Part shown: positions 37,457 to 47,343 of the stretch, in pieces
Layout of the letters: every line of letters begins with the position of its first letter
Position numbering within the stretch: position 1 is the first letter of the stretch
Assembly (NCBI RefSeq): GCF_003026285.1
Contig: NZ_PYOD01000005.1
Location: 124,001-188,000, forward strand
Direction of reading: 5' to 3'
Length of the DNA stretch: 64,000 nt
Origin: Photobacterium profundum
Lineage (GTDB): Bacteria; Pseudomonadota; Gammaproteobacteria; Enterobacterales; Vibrionaceae
The notes under the pieces: model-generated
What the model saw: only the letters and a program-made list of their open reading frames with translations
The model's database searches: none
Told to the model about the DNA's origin: nothing
Program-made: the position numbers and the translations under genes

Positions 37457-37685
37457 AATTTTGATTACCAAAGATAAATATATCTAATGAATATACTTAA
37501 TAGAAAAGAAGCTTGCGAGATTAAGTGTAGGGAATGTGACTGAATAGACGCTGACTCATTAAATTTTAGCGATAACAAATCATTTTTGCATCGTTTAGCA
37601 ACAATTACAGCCCTTAAATCATGGCTCTTTCTATTAAAACGATATGTGAATTAATAGAGAAAAGCCATGAATCATATACCCATCA

Positions 37686-39368
37686 TTAATTCATGATAAT
37701 GATTAACGTACCAGCAATCGTTAACAGTACGTTGGCAATGGCATAAGTACCAGCATAGCCTAAAGCTGGAATTGTACTTCGAGCATGTTCATTGATCATA
37801 TCCATCGCAGGTGCACAAGTTCGAGCACCAATGATGGCACCAAATAAAAGTGCACGGTTCATCTTCAGTACGTAAGCACCAAACAGGTAAGCCAATACAA
37901 CAGGGATCACACTCACCATTAAGCTAGTGACTAAGACCATAGGGCCAATATGTGCAAATGAATCGAATAAATTAGAACCCGCACTTAAACCGATCCCCAC
38001 CATGAAGACCATTAAGCCAAGATCTTTTGCCATATTAAGCGCACCTTGGGGTACATAGCCAAAAGTAGGGTGGTTAGCACGTAGGAAGCCTAATGTAATA
38101 CCTGCAATCAGAAGTCCAGCAGCACTACCTAAACCAAATGCAACGTGACCAAATGCTAATGTAATCGAACCGATCAGTAGCCCAATGATAAAAAAACAGC
38201 AGAATGCTAATAGATCGGCAATTTGACTGTGAATTGAGATAAAACCAATACGCTCAGCAAGACCAAGTACTCGACTTTTTTCTCCACTGACTTGTAAAAT
38301 ATCCCCTTTATTCAACAGAATATTATGGTCCATCGGCATCTCTATTTGAGCGCGAACAACACGGTTCAAGAAACAGCCGTATTCTGATAAATTGAGCTCA
38401 GATAGGCGTTTACCTGCGATGTTGTCATTTTTAACCACAATTTCTTCTTCAACAATTCGAAGGTCGAGCAGATCACGGTCGAAAACTTCTTTACCGTTTC
38501 GAAAGCTAGGATCCAAACGGGCATGGCTGTCTGGGTAACCCACTAAGGCAATCTCATCCCCTTCTTGTAAAATAGCATCACCATCAGGGTTTGCTAATAT
38601 ACCGTTTCGTCGTACGCGTTCAATGTAGCAGCCAGTTTGACGGTAGATACCCAACTCTCGTAGGTTACGACCATCAATCCAGTTAATAAGCTCAGGACCA
38701 ACGCGATAAGCGCGAATGATCGGCAAATACACTTTACGTTGAGCAACTTCGCCAATACCGCGTTCACGCGCAATTTGTTGCGACGATTCAGCAAGGTCTT
38801 GTTTTTGTAACTTAGGCATTAGCTTCGCTAGAAAAATAAGACTGATTAAACCCATCAAATAAGACATGGCATAGCCAACACTTAGGCTATCAATAGTTTG
38901 TTTAATGATATCAGGGTCGCTAATGCCAGATAACCCGGAATTCAATGCATCTTTTGCACCTACAAGCACAGGTGTTGCCGTCAATGAACCTGCCATTAAG
39001 CCTGTCGCTAAACCTATATCAAGTTCAAGGTAGTGAGACATGGTTAACGTAATGGCAATAGCAGAAAGTAGCACAACAAGGGCGAGTAAAAGATAGTGTT
39101 TACCGTCTCGGAAGAAAATACCAAAAAAGTTGGGGCCAGCTTCTATACCAACACAAAAAATAAACAGCATGAAGCCAATATTTAATGCTTCAGTATTGAA
39201 GGTGAATCCGGCATTACCGAACAGTATGGCAGTCAGTAAAACACCAATAGAATTGCCTACTTGCATCTTAGCAAAACGAATTTTACCAAAACTTAGACCA
39301 ACAGCGAGAACAACAAAAAGCAACAGAATATCATTCTGATGGAGAAGGGATGCTACATCGATATTCAC
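37686..39368 (-). CDS. ybjL: YbjL-like transporter (AspT family, with RCK-C domains)
   Basis: Inner-membrane protein of 560 residues in the aspartate:alanine exchanger family. Five to six helices form each half, separated by two cytoplasmic TrkA-C domains (about 205-290 and 295-375). [18 protein letters not shown] closes the protein, as in E. coli YbjL. The start is GTG at 39368, with GGAAAA upstream; this matches the N-terminus MNINVAELL of E. coli YbjL. The substrate is not known. Confidence 0.92.
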   Translation of the reverse strand: MNIDVASLLHQNDILLLFVVLAVGLSFGKIRFAKMQVGNSIGVLLTAILFGNAGFTFNTEALNIGFMLFIFCVGIEAGPNFFGIFFRDGKHYLLLALVVLLSAIAITLTMSHYLELDIGLATGLMAGSLTATPVLVGAKDALNSGLSGISDPDIIKQTIDSLSVGYAMSYLMGLISLIFLAKLMPKLQKQDLAESSQQIARERGIGEVAQRKVYLPIIRAYRVGPELINWIDGRNLRELGIYRQTGCYIERVRRNGILANPDGDAILQEGDEIALVGYPDSHARLDPSFRNGKEVFDRDLLDLRIVEEEIVVKNDNIAGKRLSELNLSEYGCFLNRVVRAQIEMPMDHNILLNKGDILQVSGEKSRVLGLAERIGFISIHSQIADLLAFCCFFIIGLLIGSITLAFGHVAFGLGSAAGLLIAGITLGFLRANHPTFGYVPQGALNMAKDLGLMVFMVGIGLSAGSNLFDSFAHIGPMVLVTSLMVSVIPVVLAYLFGAYVLKMNRALLFGAIIGARTCAPAMDMINEHARSTIPALGYAGTYAIANVLLTIAGTLIIIMN

Positions 39369-39611
39369 AACATATTTTCCGGGAAGGGGAACACAACAAA
39401 AGTGACGAAATTCTAGCTGATTTTAGAGATTTGTCATATCAGAATTCCATATTTATTCGATTATTTTTTTCTTAGAATAGCTATTAGATAAAGTTATGCC
39501 TTTTGCACATCTTAACCGTTTATCGTGTGTTATAACCAAATAAATAAAGATGATTATATTTAACATCTCTGTAGCATCTGGCAAGTATGAAAGGTAGGAA
39601 ACAACAGAACT

Positions 39612-39639
39612 AATAAGGGCTGAATAATCAGCCCTTATT
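39612..39639 (-). terminator. Hairpin downstream of grxA
   Basis: Perfect 12-base stem AATAAGGGCTGA/TCAGCCCTTATT. The T run is weak, but it lies 32 bases after the grxA stop. The rest of the 303-base gap 39369-39671 is AT-rich and shows nothing else. Confidence 0.6.
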
Positions 39640-39671
39640 GATTCATCTAACAGCAATAGTGCCGCTCGCCA

Positions 39672-39935
39672 TTATTGAAAAAGGCTTAGGTTTTCTTTTG
39701 CGTATGCTTCAAATTCTGTATAGCCACCAACGTGGTCTTGGTCAACAAAAATTTGAGGAACTGTTTCAACAGGTTTTCCAACCGTTTTTTCTAGATCAGC
39801 TTTGCTGATGCCTTCCGCGTGAATGTCTACATAACGGAAGTTAAAATCGTCGCGCTCTTCTTTTAGTTTTTCAGCAAGGTCTTTTGCACGAACACAGAAT
39901 GGGCAACCAGGACGACCAAAAATAACAACGAACAT
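39672..39935 (-). CDS. grxA: Glutaredoxin 1
   Basis: Small thiol-disulfide oxidoreductase (87 residues) that uses glutathione to reduce ribonucleotide reductase and other disulfides. The active site is CPFC in GRPGCPFC, with the cis-proline TVPQIFVD and the GGYTEFE motif that binds glutathione. The ATG at 39935 has GGAGAG 7 bases before it; an ATG at 39950 in frame overlaps that ribosome site and is rejected. Confidence 0.96.
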   Translation of the reverse strand: MFVVIFGRPGCPFCVRAKDLAEKLKEERDDFNFRYVDIHAEGISKADLEKTVGKPVETVPQIFVDQDHVGGYTEFEAYAKENLSLFQ

Positions 39936-39995
39936 AATATCTCTCCTCAAATTTATTGAGTTTACTATAACTTGCCAACGACCGATGAGAAAGCG

Positions 39996-40108
39996 GGTTT
40001 TATCTCTTACTCTGATAGATAAAACCGATTGACGTTTTTTGTATACATCTAAAAAGGTATGAGAAATATATAAACGACGAAATCAGCCTGTAGAGGCTGG
40101 TCTTTTCT
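39996..40108 (+). other. Two hairpins in the grxA-ADH gap, possible RNA gene
   Basis: GGTTTTATCT/AGATAAAACC (39996-40026) is a perfect 10-base inverted repeat with an 11-base loop. CAGCCT/AGGCTG at 40084-40100 is followed by TCTTTTCTT, a weak terminator on the plus strand with no gene before it. The whole gap (39936-40450) carries no coding region I can support. Either grxA promoter elements or a small RNA would explain the structures. Confidence 0.3.
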
Positions 40109-40450
40109 TAGACATTGTAAACACCTTGGAGAACGAATTGATTTAGCGTGTTCGCTAACATGATAATTAAGCGTCACTTTCATTACAGATATTTGTGTGG
40201 TTCATCAATGTTTTATGTGACGAAGAACTTATTCCTTCAAGTTGAAATTTTATAGCGGTTAAATATTGTTCAGAATCAAAATGAGTAACTCATATTCCGT
40301 AATACTAACTCAGGTATATGATTACTAATTTAAATACTCACTTATTTATAGTTAAGTAAAGCAGTCAGGTTTCACATGCAATTCAGATAATAAGACTGTG
40401 TTTTAGGTGATTATTCAAATTTGTATTGTAGTTTGTGTAATGGAGTACCT

Positions 40451-41629
40451 ATGTTTCAGTTTATGACATCGTCTAGGATTGTTTTTGGTGAAGGGGCGTT
40501 AATCAACTCATTCTCTACACTCAATCAATTTGGCTACAGTGTGTTATTGGTAACAGGGAAAGATAATCAGCGCTCTGAACCTTTAGTTAATTATTTGAAG
40601 CAACAAAACATGCGCTATCAGCAAGTGGCTGTATTGGGCGAGCCTCTTATTGCAATGATTGAAGAAATGGCTGCAATGGGGAGGCGTTTTCGACCTGATA
40701 TGGTGATTTCTATCGGTGGTGGTAGTGTACTTGATGCTGGTAAAGCCCTTGCCGCATTGATCCCTAACCAAGGCAGTGTTTATGATTATGTGGAAGTGGT
40801 TGGGCGTAATGTACCGCTTCAAGCTAAACCCTTACCATTTATTGCGATTCCCACGACCTCAGGTACCGGATCTGAAGTCAGTAAAAATGCAGTGCTTCGT
40901 TCAGCCCAAGAAAATGTAAAAGTGAGCCTAAGAAGCGCAGATATGCTACCTGACTTAGCAATCATTGATCCAACGCTGACCTATGGCATGGATCCTGTTC
41001 TGTCGGGATGCTGCGGCATGGATGCGTTCACTCATTTAATGGAAGCCTATGTTTGTGGTGCGCCTAATCCACTCACCGATATGGTTTGTGAAGAAGGGTT
41101 GCGACGATTGGCTGGTGCTATTGTACCTGCTTGTGAAGGTGATGATCCTCGTGCGCGTTCTGATATGTCATTTGCAGCAATGTTAGGAGGAATGGCATTA
41201 GCCAATGCCAAGTTAGGTGCGGCACATGGGCTAGCATCTTCGTTAGGGGGCAGGCTGAATGCGCCACACGGTTTGATAACGGCACAACTTGCACCGTATG
41301 TTATGCAAGAGAATGTGTTGGCGGCAAGAGAAGCAGGACGAGCCGATGTACTCAATCGTTATCGGCAGTTAGCTTGTATTCTGACAAGTAGAACAGATGC
41401 CGATATTGCCGATGGCATTACTTGGACAAAGCGAACGTTAGAGCGTTTAAATTTACCATCTGTCTCTGAATATGGATTGTGCGATACCATGTTTGATGAA
41501 GTAGCTGAAGATGCACTGCTATCAAATGCAATAAAAGGAAATCCGTTGCCTTTAAACAAAGAGCGTCTACAAGGGATTCTTGAGCAAATATGCCAAGAAT
41601 GTAAAGTTGATATCTCGAACCAAGTATAA
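40451..41629 (+). CDS. Iron-containing alcohol dehydrogenase family protein
   Basis: Group III (iron-dependent) alcohol dehydrogenase of 392 residues; substrate unknown. NAD-binding GGGSVLDAGKALA at about 90-105, the TTSGTGSEVS segment, and metal ligands in GMDAFTHLMEAYV (Asp, His) and GAAHGLASSLGGRLNAPHG (two His). The ATG at 40451 has GGAG five bases upstream; an ATG at 40421 in frame has none. Methylglyoxal reductase or 1,3-propanediol dehydrogenase-like activity is possible, but not shown. Confidence 0.88.
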   Translation: MFQFMTSSRIVFGEGALINSFSTLNQFGYSVLLVTGKDNQRSEPLVNYLKQQNMRYQQVAVLGEPLIAMIEEMAAMGRRFRPDMVISIGGGSVLDAGKALAALIPNQGSVYDYVEVVGRNVPLQAKPLPFIAIPTTSGTGSEVSKNAVLRSAQENVKVSLRSADMLPDLAIIDPTLTYGMDPVLSGCCGMDAFTHLMEAYVCGAPNPLTDMVCEEGLRRLAGAIVPACEGDDPRARSDMSFAAMLGGMALANAKLGAAHGLASSLGGRLNAPHGLITAQLAPYVMQENVLAAREAGRADVLNRYRQLACILTSRTDADIADGITWTKRTLERLNLPSVSEYGLCDTMFDEVAEDALLSNAIKGNPLPLNKERLQGILEQICQECKVDISNQV

Positions 41630-41817
41630 GGAGATATAAGTAGGAATAATTAGCTCAATAATCATATTTATTGGGATTTGTGATAGATTAAGTTGAATTA
41701 ATTGATCTATCACTAGTCTTATTCTTTTAAGAAAGAAAAAGATAGCTGGTGAAGGTCAATTTCAATGAGCTATTGGTCTCTTGGTAAAGTGCCATCATAA
41801 ATGTGATAAGGATATCC

Positions 41818-42543
41818 ATGAATCAAACGATCGATACTATTTTGCAACACCGTTCTATTCGTCAGTTTACCGATCAAGCTGTTGATGCAAAATTACTATC
41901 GTCTTTACTCGATTGTGCAATAGCAGCATCGACATCGAGCTTCATACAATGTGTCAGTATTATTCGTGTTACTCAATCAGATACGCGTCAAAAATTAGCA
42001 CACTTAGCGGGTGGACAACCTTATGTTGAGACCGCTGCAGAGTTTCTTGTTTTTTGTGCCGATTTTAACCGTCACCAACAAATTCACCCAGAAGCGCAGT
42101 TAGGTTTTACAGAGCAAACGCTTATTGGCGCTGTTGATGCGGCACTTATGGCGCAAAATTGTTTATTAGCTGCAGAGTCTATGGGGTTAGGCGGCGTGTA
42201 CATTGGTGGTCTTCGTAATAACCCAGAAGCGGTAGCTGATGTTTTAGCGCTGCCTCAGCATGTGATTCCGCTTTTTGGATTGTGTTTGGGTTACCCGTCT
42301 CAAGCGCCAGAAATTAAACCGCGTTTACCGCAATCGATTATCGTGCATCAAGAGCAGTATCAACAGGCGCTTAATCAGTCTGAATTACAAAATTACGATG
42401 AAGAAGTGCGGGAATATTACAGAATGCGTACTGGCGGAAATAAAGAAATGTCCTGGTCAGAACAAATTACCAATGCTCTAAGTAAAGAGGCTCGACCATT
42501 TATGAAAGATTTTATTAATAGTAAAGGCTTTAGTACAAAGTGA
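41818..42543 (+). CDS. nfsA: Oxygen-insensitive NADPH nitroreductase NfsA
   Basis: FMN-dependent nitroreductase (241 residues; E. coli 240) that reduces nitroaromatics and quinones with NADPH. HRSIRQFTDQ at the N-terminus binds FMN phosphate; ESMGLGGVYIGGLRNNPEAV and PLFGLCLGYP match NfsA closely. AAGGA precedes the ATG at 41818; an ATG at 41803 in frame is less likely. Transcribed the same way as the preceding dehydrogenase, but 188 bases away. Confidence 0.94.
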   Translation: MNQTIDTILQHRSIRQFTDQAVDAKLLSSLLDCAIAASTSSFIQCVSIIRVTQSDTRQKLAHLAGGQPYVETAAEFLVFCADFNRHQQIHPEAQLGFTEQTLIGAVDAALMAQNCLLAAESMGLGGVYIGGLRNNPEAVADVLALPQHVIPLFGLCLGYPSQAPEIKPRLPQSIIVHQEQYQQALNQSELQNYDEEVREYYRMRTGGNKEMSWSEQITNALSKEARPFMKDFINSKGFSTK

Positions 42544-42687
42544 TAGTCAGATACACTTAATACCAATAAATATCATGTGTGATAGCATTAAATGTTGACT
42601 TTATTTTAACATTATCAATAGGTTTAGTTTATATAATCAATAGATTACACAGAAGATAATAATAAGTAAGAAGATCGGATACAGAAT

Positions 42688-43905
42688 ATGAACTATACGG
42701 GAAAAGTCGCTGTTGCTCTTGTACTTATGGCGTTGCTTAGTGCTTGTGGAAGCACACCTGACAATAGACAAGGTGTAACGTCGACCATCAATACTGACGA
42801 TGCAGTCAGAAACGCACAAAACATTTACCAAAATTGGCAGGAAAAAATACAAAATATTGAGCACTTACAGCTCTATTCACCCAATAAATATGATGTTGTT
42901 CAAGCGCATTGGAAAACAGCAGATTCGACTTATCAAAGCTTTGCTGGTTCACCTGATACGGCATTTAAAAGCTACTCTATTTTTTCATCGGCGACTTATC
43001 TTGAGCGTTTTTTAGAAGAAATTAATCAAGCACAGATGACGCTGACTAAGCTAGAAAAACTAAAAGTCAAGTCAGATAGGGTTCTTGCGCCAGCGATAAA
43101 GCAAATGGCTTACCTTAATTCTTTAGATGCTGCGCGTTATTATCGTAGTGAATATACAAGGCTAAACCGTTTTTATGCCAAGCTGTTCAATTATATAGAT
43201 AATGATGATGTTTCTGATGCACGAGAAGAGCAAGAAGAATTTTTAGAGCGTAGCTTTAGCTTAGAAATTAAAACAGTAAAGAAGATTTATATTGCACCGC
43301 TTGAGACGAAGCTGCGTGAACTACGTAGAAATGATGTGCGCTATTATGCGCCGTTAAGTTACTCTCGTGTTGAAACAGAAATTACTGACGGTAATCGTAT
43401 TATTGATTTAACGCCTCGAAATTTTACAGCCATTGATAAGAAAGTTATCGATATTCAATTTGAACTTGATCATGCCGCTCATATTGCGCTTGAAGTCAAA
43501 GGTCTACGAGATCGCAGCAAAGATGACTATGAAAATTTCATTCTAGAAATAGAAAATAAGTTACTGCGTATTTCCCGTGCTCTAGATAATCAAGATCTGC
43601 GCAATCAGCCAATAAGATCACAAGCGAAATTGATTACAGAAGGCGTTTTATCTGCACGCAAGAGTAATTTCATTCAAACACAGCCATATTACGCTGATGA
43701 TAAAAGTAACGACACATCTATAGAGCAGGTAACAGCGTTAACAAAGCTAGTGGAAGCTCAGAAACAACAGATTCAACAATTACGGCTAGAAGCTAAGTCT
43801 GCACTAAGCATTGATGAAAGTGTAGCTGCTCAGCAAAATGGCAACGCAGAACTTGCAATACCAATTAATGCAGCAAAGAATGCAGAGGTTGAAATTTCAG
43901 AATAA
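42688..43905 (+). CDS. Uncharacterised lipoprotein with long helices
   Basis: Predicted lipoprotein (405 residues) with lipobox LLSAC (Cys 20). The mature protein is mostly charged helices; a short coiled coil (EAQKQQIQQLRLEAKSAL) lies near residue 360. I do not recognise a catalytic motif. It stands alone between nfsA and satP, ending with a strong terminator. A role in the envelope is all that can be inferred. Confidence 0.75.
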   Translation: MNYTGKVAVALVLMALLSACGSTPDNRQGVTSTINTDDAVRNAQNIYQNWQEKIQNIEHLQLYSPNKYDVVQAHWKTADSTYQSFAGSPDTAFKSYSIFSSATYLERFLEEINQAQMTLTKLEKLKVKSDRVLAPAIKQMAYLNSLDAARYYRSEYTRLNRFYAKLFNYIDNDDVSDAREEQEEFLERSFSLEIKTVKKIYIAPLETKLRELRRNDVRYYAPLSYSRVETEITDGNRIIDLTPRNFTAIDKKVIDIQFELDHAAHIALEVKGLRDRSKDDYENFILEIENKLLRISRALDNQDLRNQPIRSQAKLITEGVLSARKSNFIQTQPYYADDKSNDTSIEQVTALTKLVEAQKQQIQQLRLEAKSALSIDESVAAQQNGNAELAIPINAAKNAEVEISE

Positions 43906-43927
43906 CTGACTGTGCAAATATGAACAG

Positions 43928-43955
43928 AAAAGTAGCCAATGGCTACTTTTTTTGT
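43928..43955 (+). terminator. Intrinsic terminator of the lipoprotein gene
   Basis: AAAAGTAGCC, AAT loop, GGCTACTTTTTTT. The rest of the gap to satP (43956-44361) is AT-rich and shows no gene; short open frames in it have no ribosome site. Confidence 0.9.
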
Positions 43956-44361
43956 TTCTACTTATTATCAACCTTCTTATGTGGCTCATTAACGGCAGCC
44001 TGTATTTAGAATTAGTAACAAAAAATCAGGTATAAACTCAGCACTTTAAATGTGTGTTTTTTGTTACTTTTAAGTGGGTGGTAATTTTGTTTGGTTTGTT
44101 TTTTTATTGTTGTTTAATAAGCGCTTATCATGATTGCTTTTGCATAAATCAACCGTAAGCACATTTTCGGAACATGCCATTAACATCCACACTTTCCTTC
44201 TCGTGTTTCTAAATCTATTTTTTTTATCTTTGGTTGAATTTTCACCAAAATTGGGATTGATCTACTCTGCAGCATCCATTAGAATGCGCGGCGCATTTGT
44301 AATGCATCCATTTTTGAAATTTTATTGATTTTTTTGAATTTTACTCCTGTAGGGGAACTAA

Positions 44362-44955
44362 ATGTCCACAAAACTAGCTAACCCAGCGCCATTAGGCTTA
44401 ATGGGTTTTGGTATGACCACAATCCTTTTAAATATCCACAATGCGGGCTTTTTCCCGATTGACTCTATGATTCTTGCAATGGGTATTTTCTACGGTGGTA
44501 TCGGTCAAGTGCTTGTTGGCATGATGTGCTTTAAGCGTGGTGATACATTTGGCACTACAGCATTTACTTCTTACGGTCTATTTTGGCTAACACTTGTTGG
44601 TCTTTTGGTTATGCCTAAGATGGGCCTAGCGGATGCAAGCCCTGCACACTTCATGGGCTGGTACTTAGGTCTTTGGGGTGTATTCACTGCATTTATGTTC
44701 GTTGGTTCTCTTTGCTACCCACGTGCTAAGCAGGTTGTATTTGGTTCTTTAACGGTATTATTCTTCCTTCTTGCGGCACGTGATTTCACGGGTAGCGAGC
44801 TAATCGGTACAATTGCTGGTATCGAAGGTATTTTCTGTGGCGCAAGTGCAATTTACTTTGCAATGGCACAAGTATTGAACAACGAATACGGTCGTACAAT
44901 TCTACCTGTTGGTGAATTGAAGAAAGAAAAAGTAAGCTTAAAAGCTGCTGCTTAA
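44362..44955 (+). CDS. satP: Acetate/succinate transporter, SatP/YaaH family
   Basis: Membrane protein of 197 residues with six helices, of the GPR1/FUN34/YaaH family that carries acetate and succinate with protons. The family signature [14 protein letters not shown] is at residues 7-20. The restricted codon use (few, preferred codons) suggests high expression. GTAGGGGA lies upstream. A terminator follows directly. Confidence 0.93.
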   Translation: MSTKLANPAPLGLMGFGMTTILLNIHNAGFFPIDSMILAMGIFYGGIGQVLVGMMCFKRGDTFGTTAFTSYGLFWLTLVGLLVMPKMGLADASPAHFMGWYLGLWGVFTAFMFVGSLCYPRAKQVVFGSLTVLFFLLAARDFTGSELIGTIAGIEGIFCGASAIYFAMAQVLNNEYGRTILPVGELKKEKVSLKAAA

Positions 44956-44970
44956 TCTTTCGCGATAAAT

Positions 44971-45010
44971 AAACCTCGTACGAGTGATTCGCTAGACGAG
45001 GTTTTTTTAT
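44971..45010 (+). terminator. Intrinsic terminator of satP
   Basis: AAACCTCGT and ACGAGGTTT stem with a 16-base interior that pairs in part, then T run. Confidence 0.8.
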
Positions 45011-45075
45011 ATCTAATTTTTGGTGCTATTTAACTTTAACCTTAAGCGCTGCCTCCAGCAATTAAGCAGTACTGA

Positions 45076-45927
45076 CTATTGCGTTGGAGTGAGCCTATTT
45101 AATGCATGCATGTCGTTATTTTCGCGTGAGTTGGTGCGAAACTGCGATGGTGTAATACCATATTTACGTTTAAAAGCATCACAAAAGTAAGCGGCACTGC
45201 CAAAACCTGAACAATGGCTAATTTGAGAAATAGAGTAATTAGCAAACGTTAAATAATTTAATGCTATCCCCATTCTTATATCCAGCAGTAATTGGCTGAA
45301 TGATACCCCTTCTTTAGCAAGGTGACGGCGCAATGTTGATTGTGTTGTGAAAAGAGCCTTCGCCATACCATCGACACTCCACTTACGCTTCGGATCTAGC
45401 GTTATCAATCGTGCAATCATGCGTTCTTTAGGTTCATCATAATTAAATCGAAACACATTAAAAACATCGACATTTGCTTCATCTAATGCCATTAAAATAA
45501 AGACTAAAGATTGTTTCAAGAAACATTGCTCTAATTGCAGATCGCCCAATATAGGCAATGCTTGCTGGAACAGCGCGAAGTTATTAGTAATAGTTTCAGG
45601 TGTTTCTACAAAGTAGTTGGGCGTATTTGTTTTTGCTTGAGCGCCAATATGGGTTATCGCGCTTAAATTAGTGAATGCGTCGGTTAATGTTTTTTCACTG
45701 ATCAGTAGTAGCTCAAGCTCGATCTGAGCATGATTCTGTTGAGTTACAGAACAAGAGATATGACTAAATTTTGGAATGATAAATGTAGAATCTTTCTTTA
45801 TTCCAATCTCAATACCGTTGATATTTATAATGCCTGTACTGTTCTTTATATTGGCAATAAGGTGATTATCAATATAAAACTCTTTGAGTAAAATGTGGCT
45901 TTGAGAAAGGATATGTTTGTATTTCAT
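45076..45927 (-). CDS. AraC-family transcriptional regulator
   Basis: Regulator of 283 residues. The C-terminal 100 residues contain two helix-turn-helix motifs: STLRRHLAKEGVSFSQLL and the family signature SQISHCSGFGSAAYFCDAFKRKYGITPSQFR (core GFGSAAYFCDAFKRKYGITP). The N-terminal half is poorly conserved and has no recognisable cupin; it may be a ToxT- or GadX-like ligand domain. It is divergent from the hydrolase gene, with a 308-base gap in which I see nothing further. Targets unknown. Confidence 0.85.
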   Translation of the reverse strand: MKYKHILSQSHILLKEFYIDNHLIANIKNSTGIININGIEIGIKKDSTFIIPKFSHISCSVTQQNHAQIELELLLISEKTLTDAFTNLSAITHIGAQAKTNTPNYFVETPETITNNFALFQQALPILGDLQLEQCFLKQSLVFILMALDEANVDVFNVFRFNYDEPKERMIARLITLDPKRKWSVDGMAKALFTTQSTLRRHLAKEGVSFSQLLLDIRMGIALNYLTFANYSISQISHCSGFGSAAYFCDAFKRKYGITPSQFRTNSRENNDMHALNRLTPTQ

Positions 45928-46235
45928 CTTGTAGATAGTTCTCGAAAAGTAGCGGTAACTGAAAGCGCCTATTTAACTGTTGCCATCCTTGCAGTTATCT
46001 GGAGTATAGGGCGAAATCTAAACTGAGAATAGAGTATAGAAGTGCTTTATATCAATTTAAGTTCACTTAGTGGATTGCTCTTAAGATATTGAATGAATTT
46101 CTTAATGCGATTTTTCAATAAGCTATGCTTAGAGCTGTTGAACAATAAATTGGTGCTTTTTACAGCAAACTATCGGTATGCGATTAAGAAAGCAATCAGA
46201 AAAGCGCCATGCCTAAAGCAAATTAAGGAGGAGTT

Positions 46236-47201
46236 ATGGCTCAGCGTTACGCTGCCATTATTGGTGCGCTAGTTGCCGATGCTGCAAGTATGGGGACGCA
46301 TTGGATTTATTCACCTGAGCGAATTAAAACGCTATCTGAATTACCACATTTTCCCTTTATTGAACCCAATGCTCAGCATTACAAAGACGTTGAAGGTTAT
46401 TATGCTCATGATAGCTTAACGACGGGTGAGTTGACCGCCTACGGTGAATGGTTAGCATTATATATACGTTTGCTTGCGGAACCTGAAATAAGCACGCATC
46501 AAATTCAGCAACATATCCTTGATTACTTTGGTCCTGGTGGAGATTTCATTGGCTACATTGATAGTCCAACGAAAGCATTATTATTAACCTTGTTTTCACT
46601 CGAACCTGATGATTGGCCAGAAGATTCTGGTAGTAGTGAGGATGATCAAAACCCAGCATTATGTGCAATACCCGCATTGGTTGCGCTCAAATACCCCTCT
46701 GAACAGTTAGAGCAAGAGATCGACCGTATCGTAGGGATTACGCACCAAAATGAACAAGCGTTGACAGCAGCGAAAGCATTTGCGAGCGCATTGAATGAAG
46801 CACTGCGTTCTCGTCGAATGGAACCTGTGTTGAATGTATTAAAGGTGAAATCACCGATTGAAATTCAAGACCTGATTGAAAAAGTACGGTTATTAGATGG
46901 GGATGTTAACGATCTTACTCATGTTTTTTCACTCATTAGCCCTGCATGCCATTTAAAAGATAGTATCCCCATGGCAGCTTGGATCTTACAGAACAGTAGT
47001 AGCTATACTGAAGCAATAATGAAAAATATTCAGGTTTCAGGTGATACGTGCGGGCGGGGGATCTTGATTGGAGCACTTGCTGGAGCATGTTATGGCTTTG
47101 GTGATGAAAAGGGGATTCCTATCTCATGGCTCACCACATTGCAAAATGGAGAGGCTCTCGCGGAAGATATTGAGGCATTGTTGAAAGTTGCAAAAAGCTA
47201 A
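46236..47201 (+). CDS. ADP-ribosylglycohydrolase family protein
   Basis: Protein of 321 residues in the DraG/ARH family, which remove ADP-ribose from proteins or small molecules. Residues IGALVADAASMGTHW at the start and SGDTCGRGILIGALAGACYG near residue 270 match the family. The second motif reads GDTCGR where many members have a GDTDT-like metal site, so the metal ligands may be altered. AAGGAGGAG is an excellent ribosome site. Function uncertain; crystallin J1-like relatives exist. Confidence 0.82.
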   Translation: MAQRYAAIIGALVADAASMGTHWIYSPERIKTLSELPHFPFIEPNAQHYKDVEGYYAHDSLTTGELTAYGEWLALYIRLLAEPEISTHQIQQHILDYFGPGGDFIGYIDSPTKALLLTLFSLEPDDWPEDSGSSEDDQNPALCAIPALVALKYPSEQLEQEIDRIVGITHQNEQALTAAKAFASALNEALRSRRMEPVLNVLKVKSPIEIQDLIEKVRLLDGDVNDLTHVFSLISPACHLKDSIPMAAWILQNSSSYTEAIMKNIQVSGDTCGRGILIGALAGACYGFGDEKGIPISWLTTLQNGEALAEDIEALLKVAKS

Positions 47202-47256
47202 CTTTCTATAAAAGAATAAAAACACGGTAGCGATTGTAATTACTATCGTTGAAATT

Positions 47257-47295
47257 AAAAAGCCCCCGTTACTTAGTAGAGTAACGGGGGCTTTT
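47257..47295. terminator. Terminator between the glycohydrolase gene and sdaA
   Basis: AAAAGCCCCCGTTACT, loop TAGTA, GAGTAACGGGGGCTTTT; serves both convergent genes. Confidence 0.9.
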
Positions 47296-47343
47296 AATAA
47301 GTACGCGTAGACAATAATGCGACTATCTTAAACAGTGACAGAT

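Noticed and set aside
44134..44328. 64-residue open frame upstream of satP
   Set aside because: Starts at a non-ATG codon without ribosome site, mixed composition, in an AT-rich promoter region.
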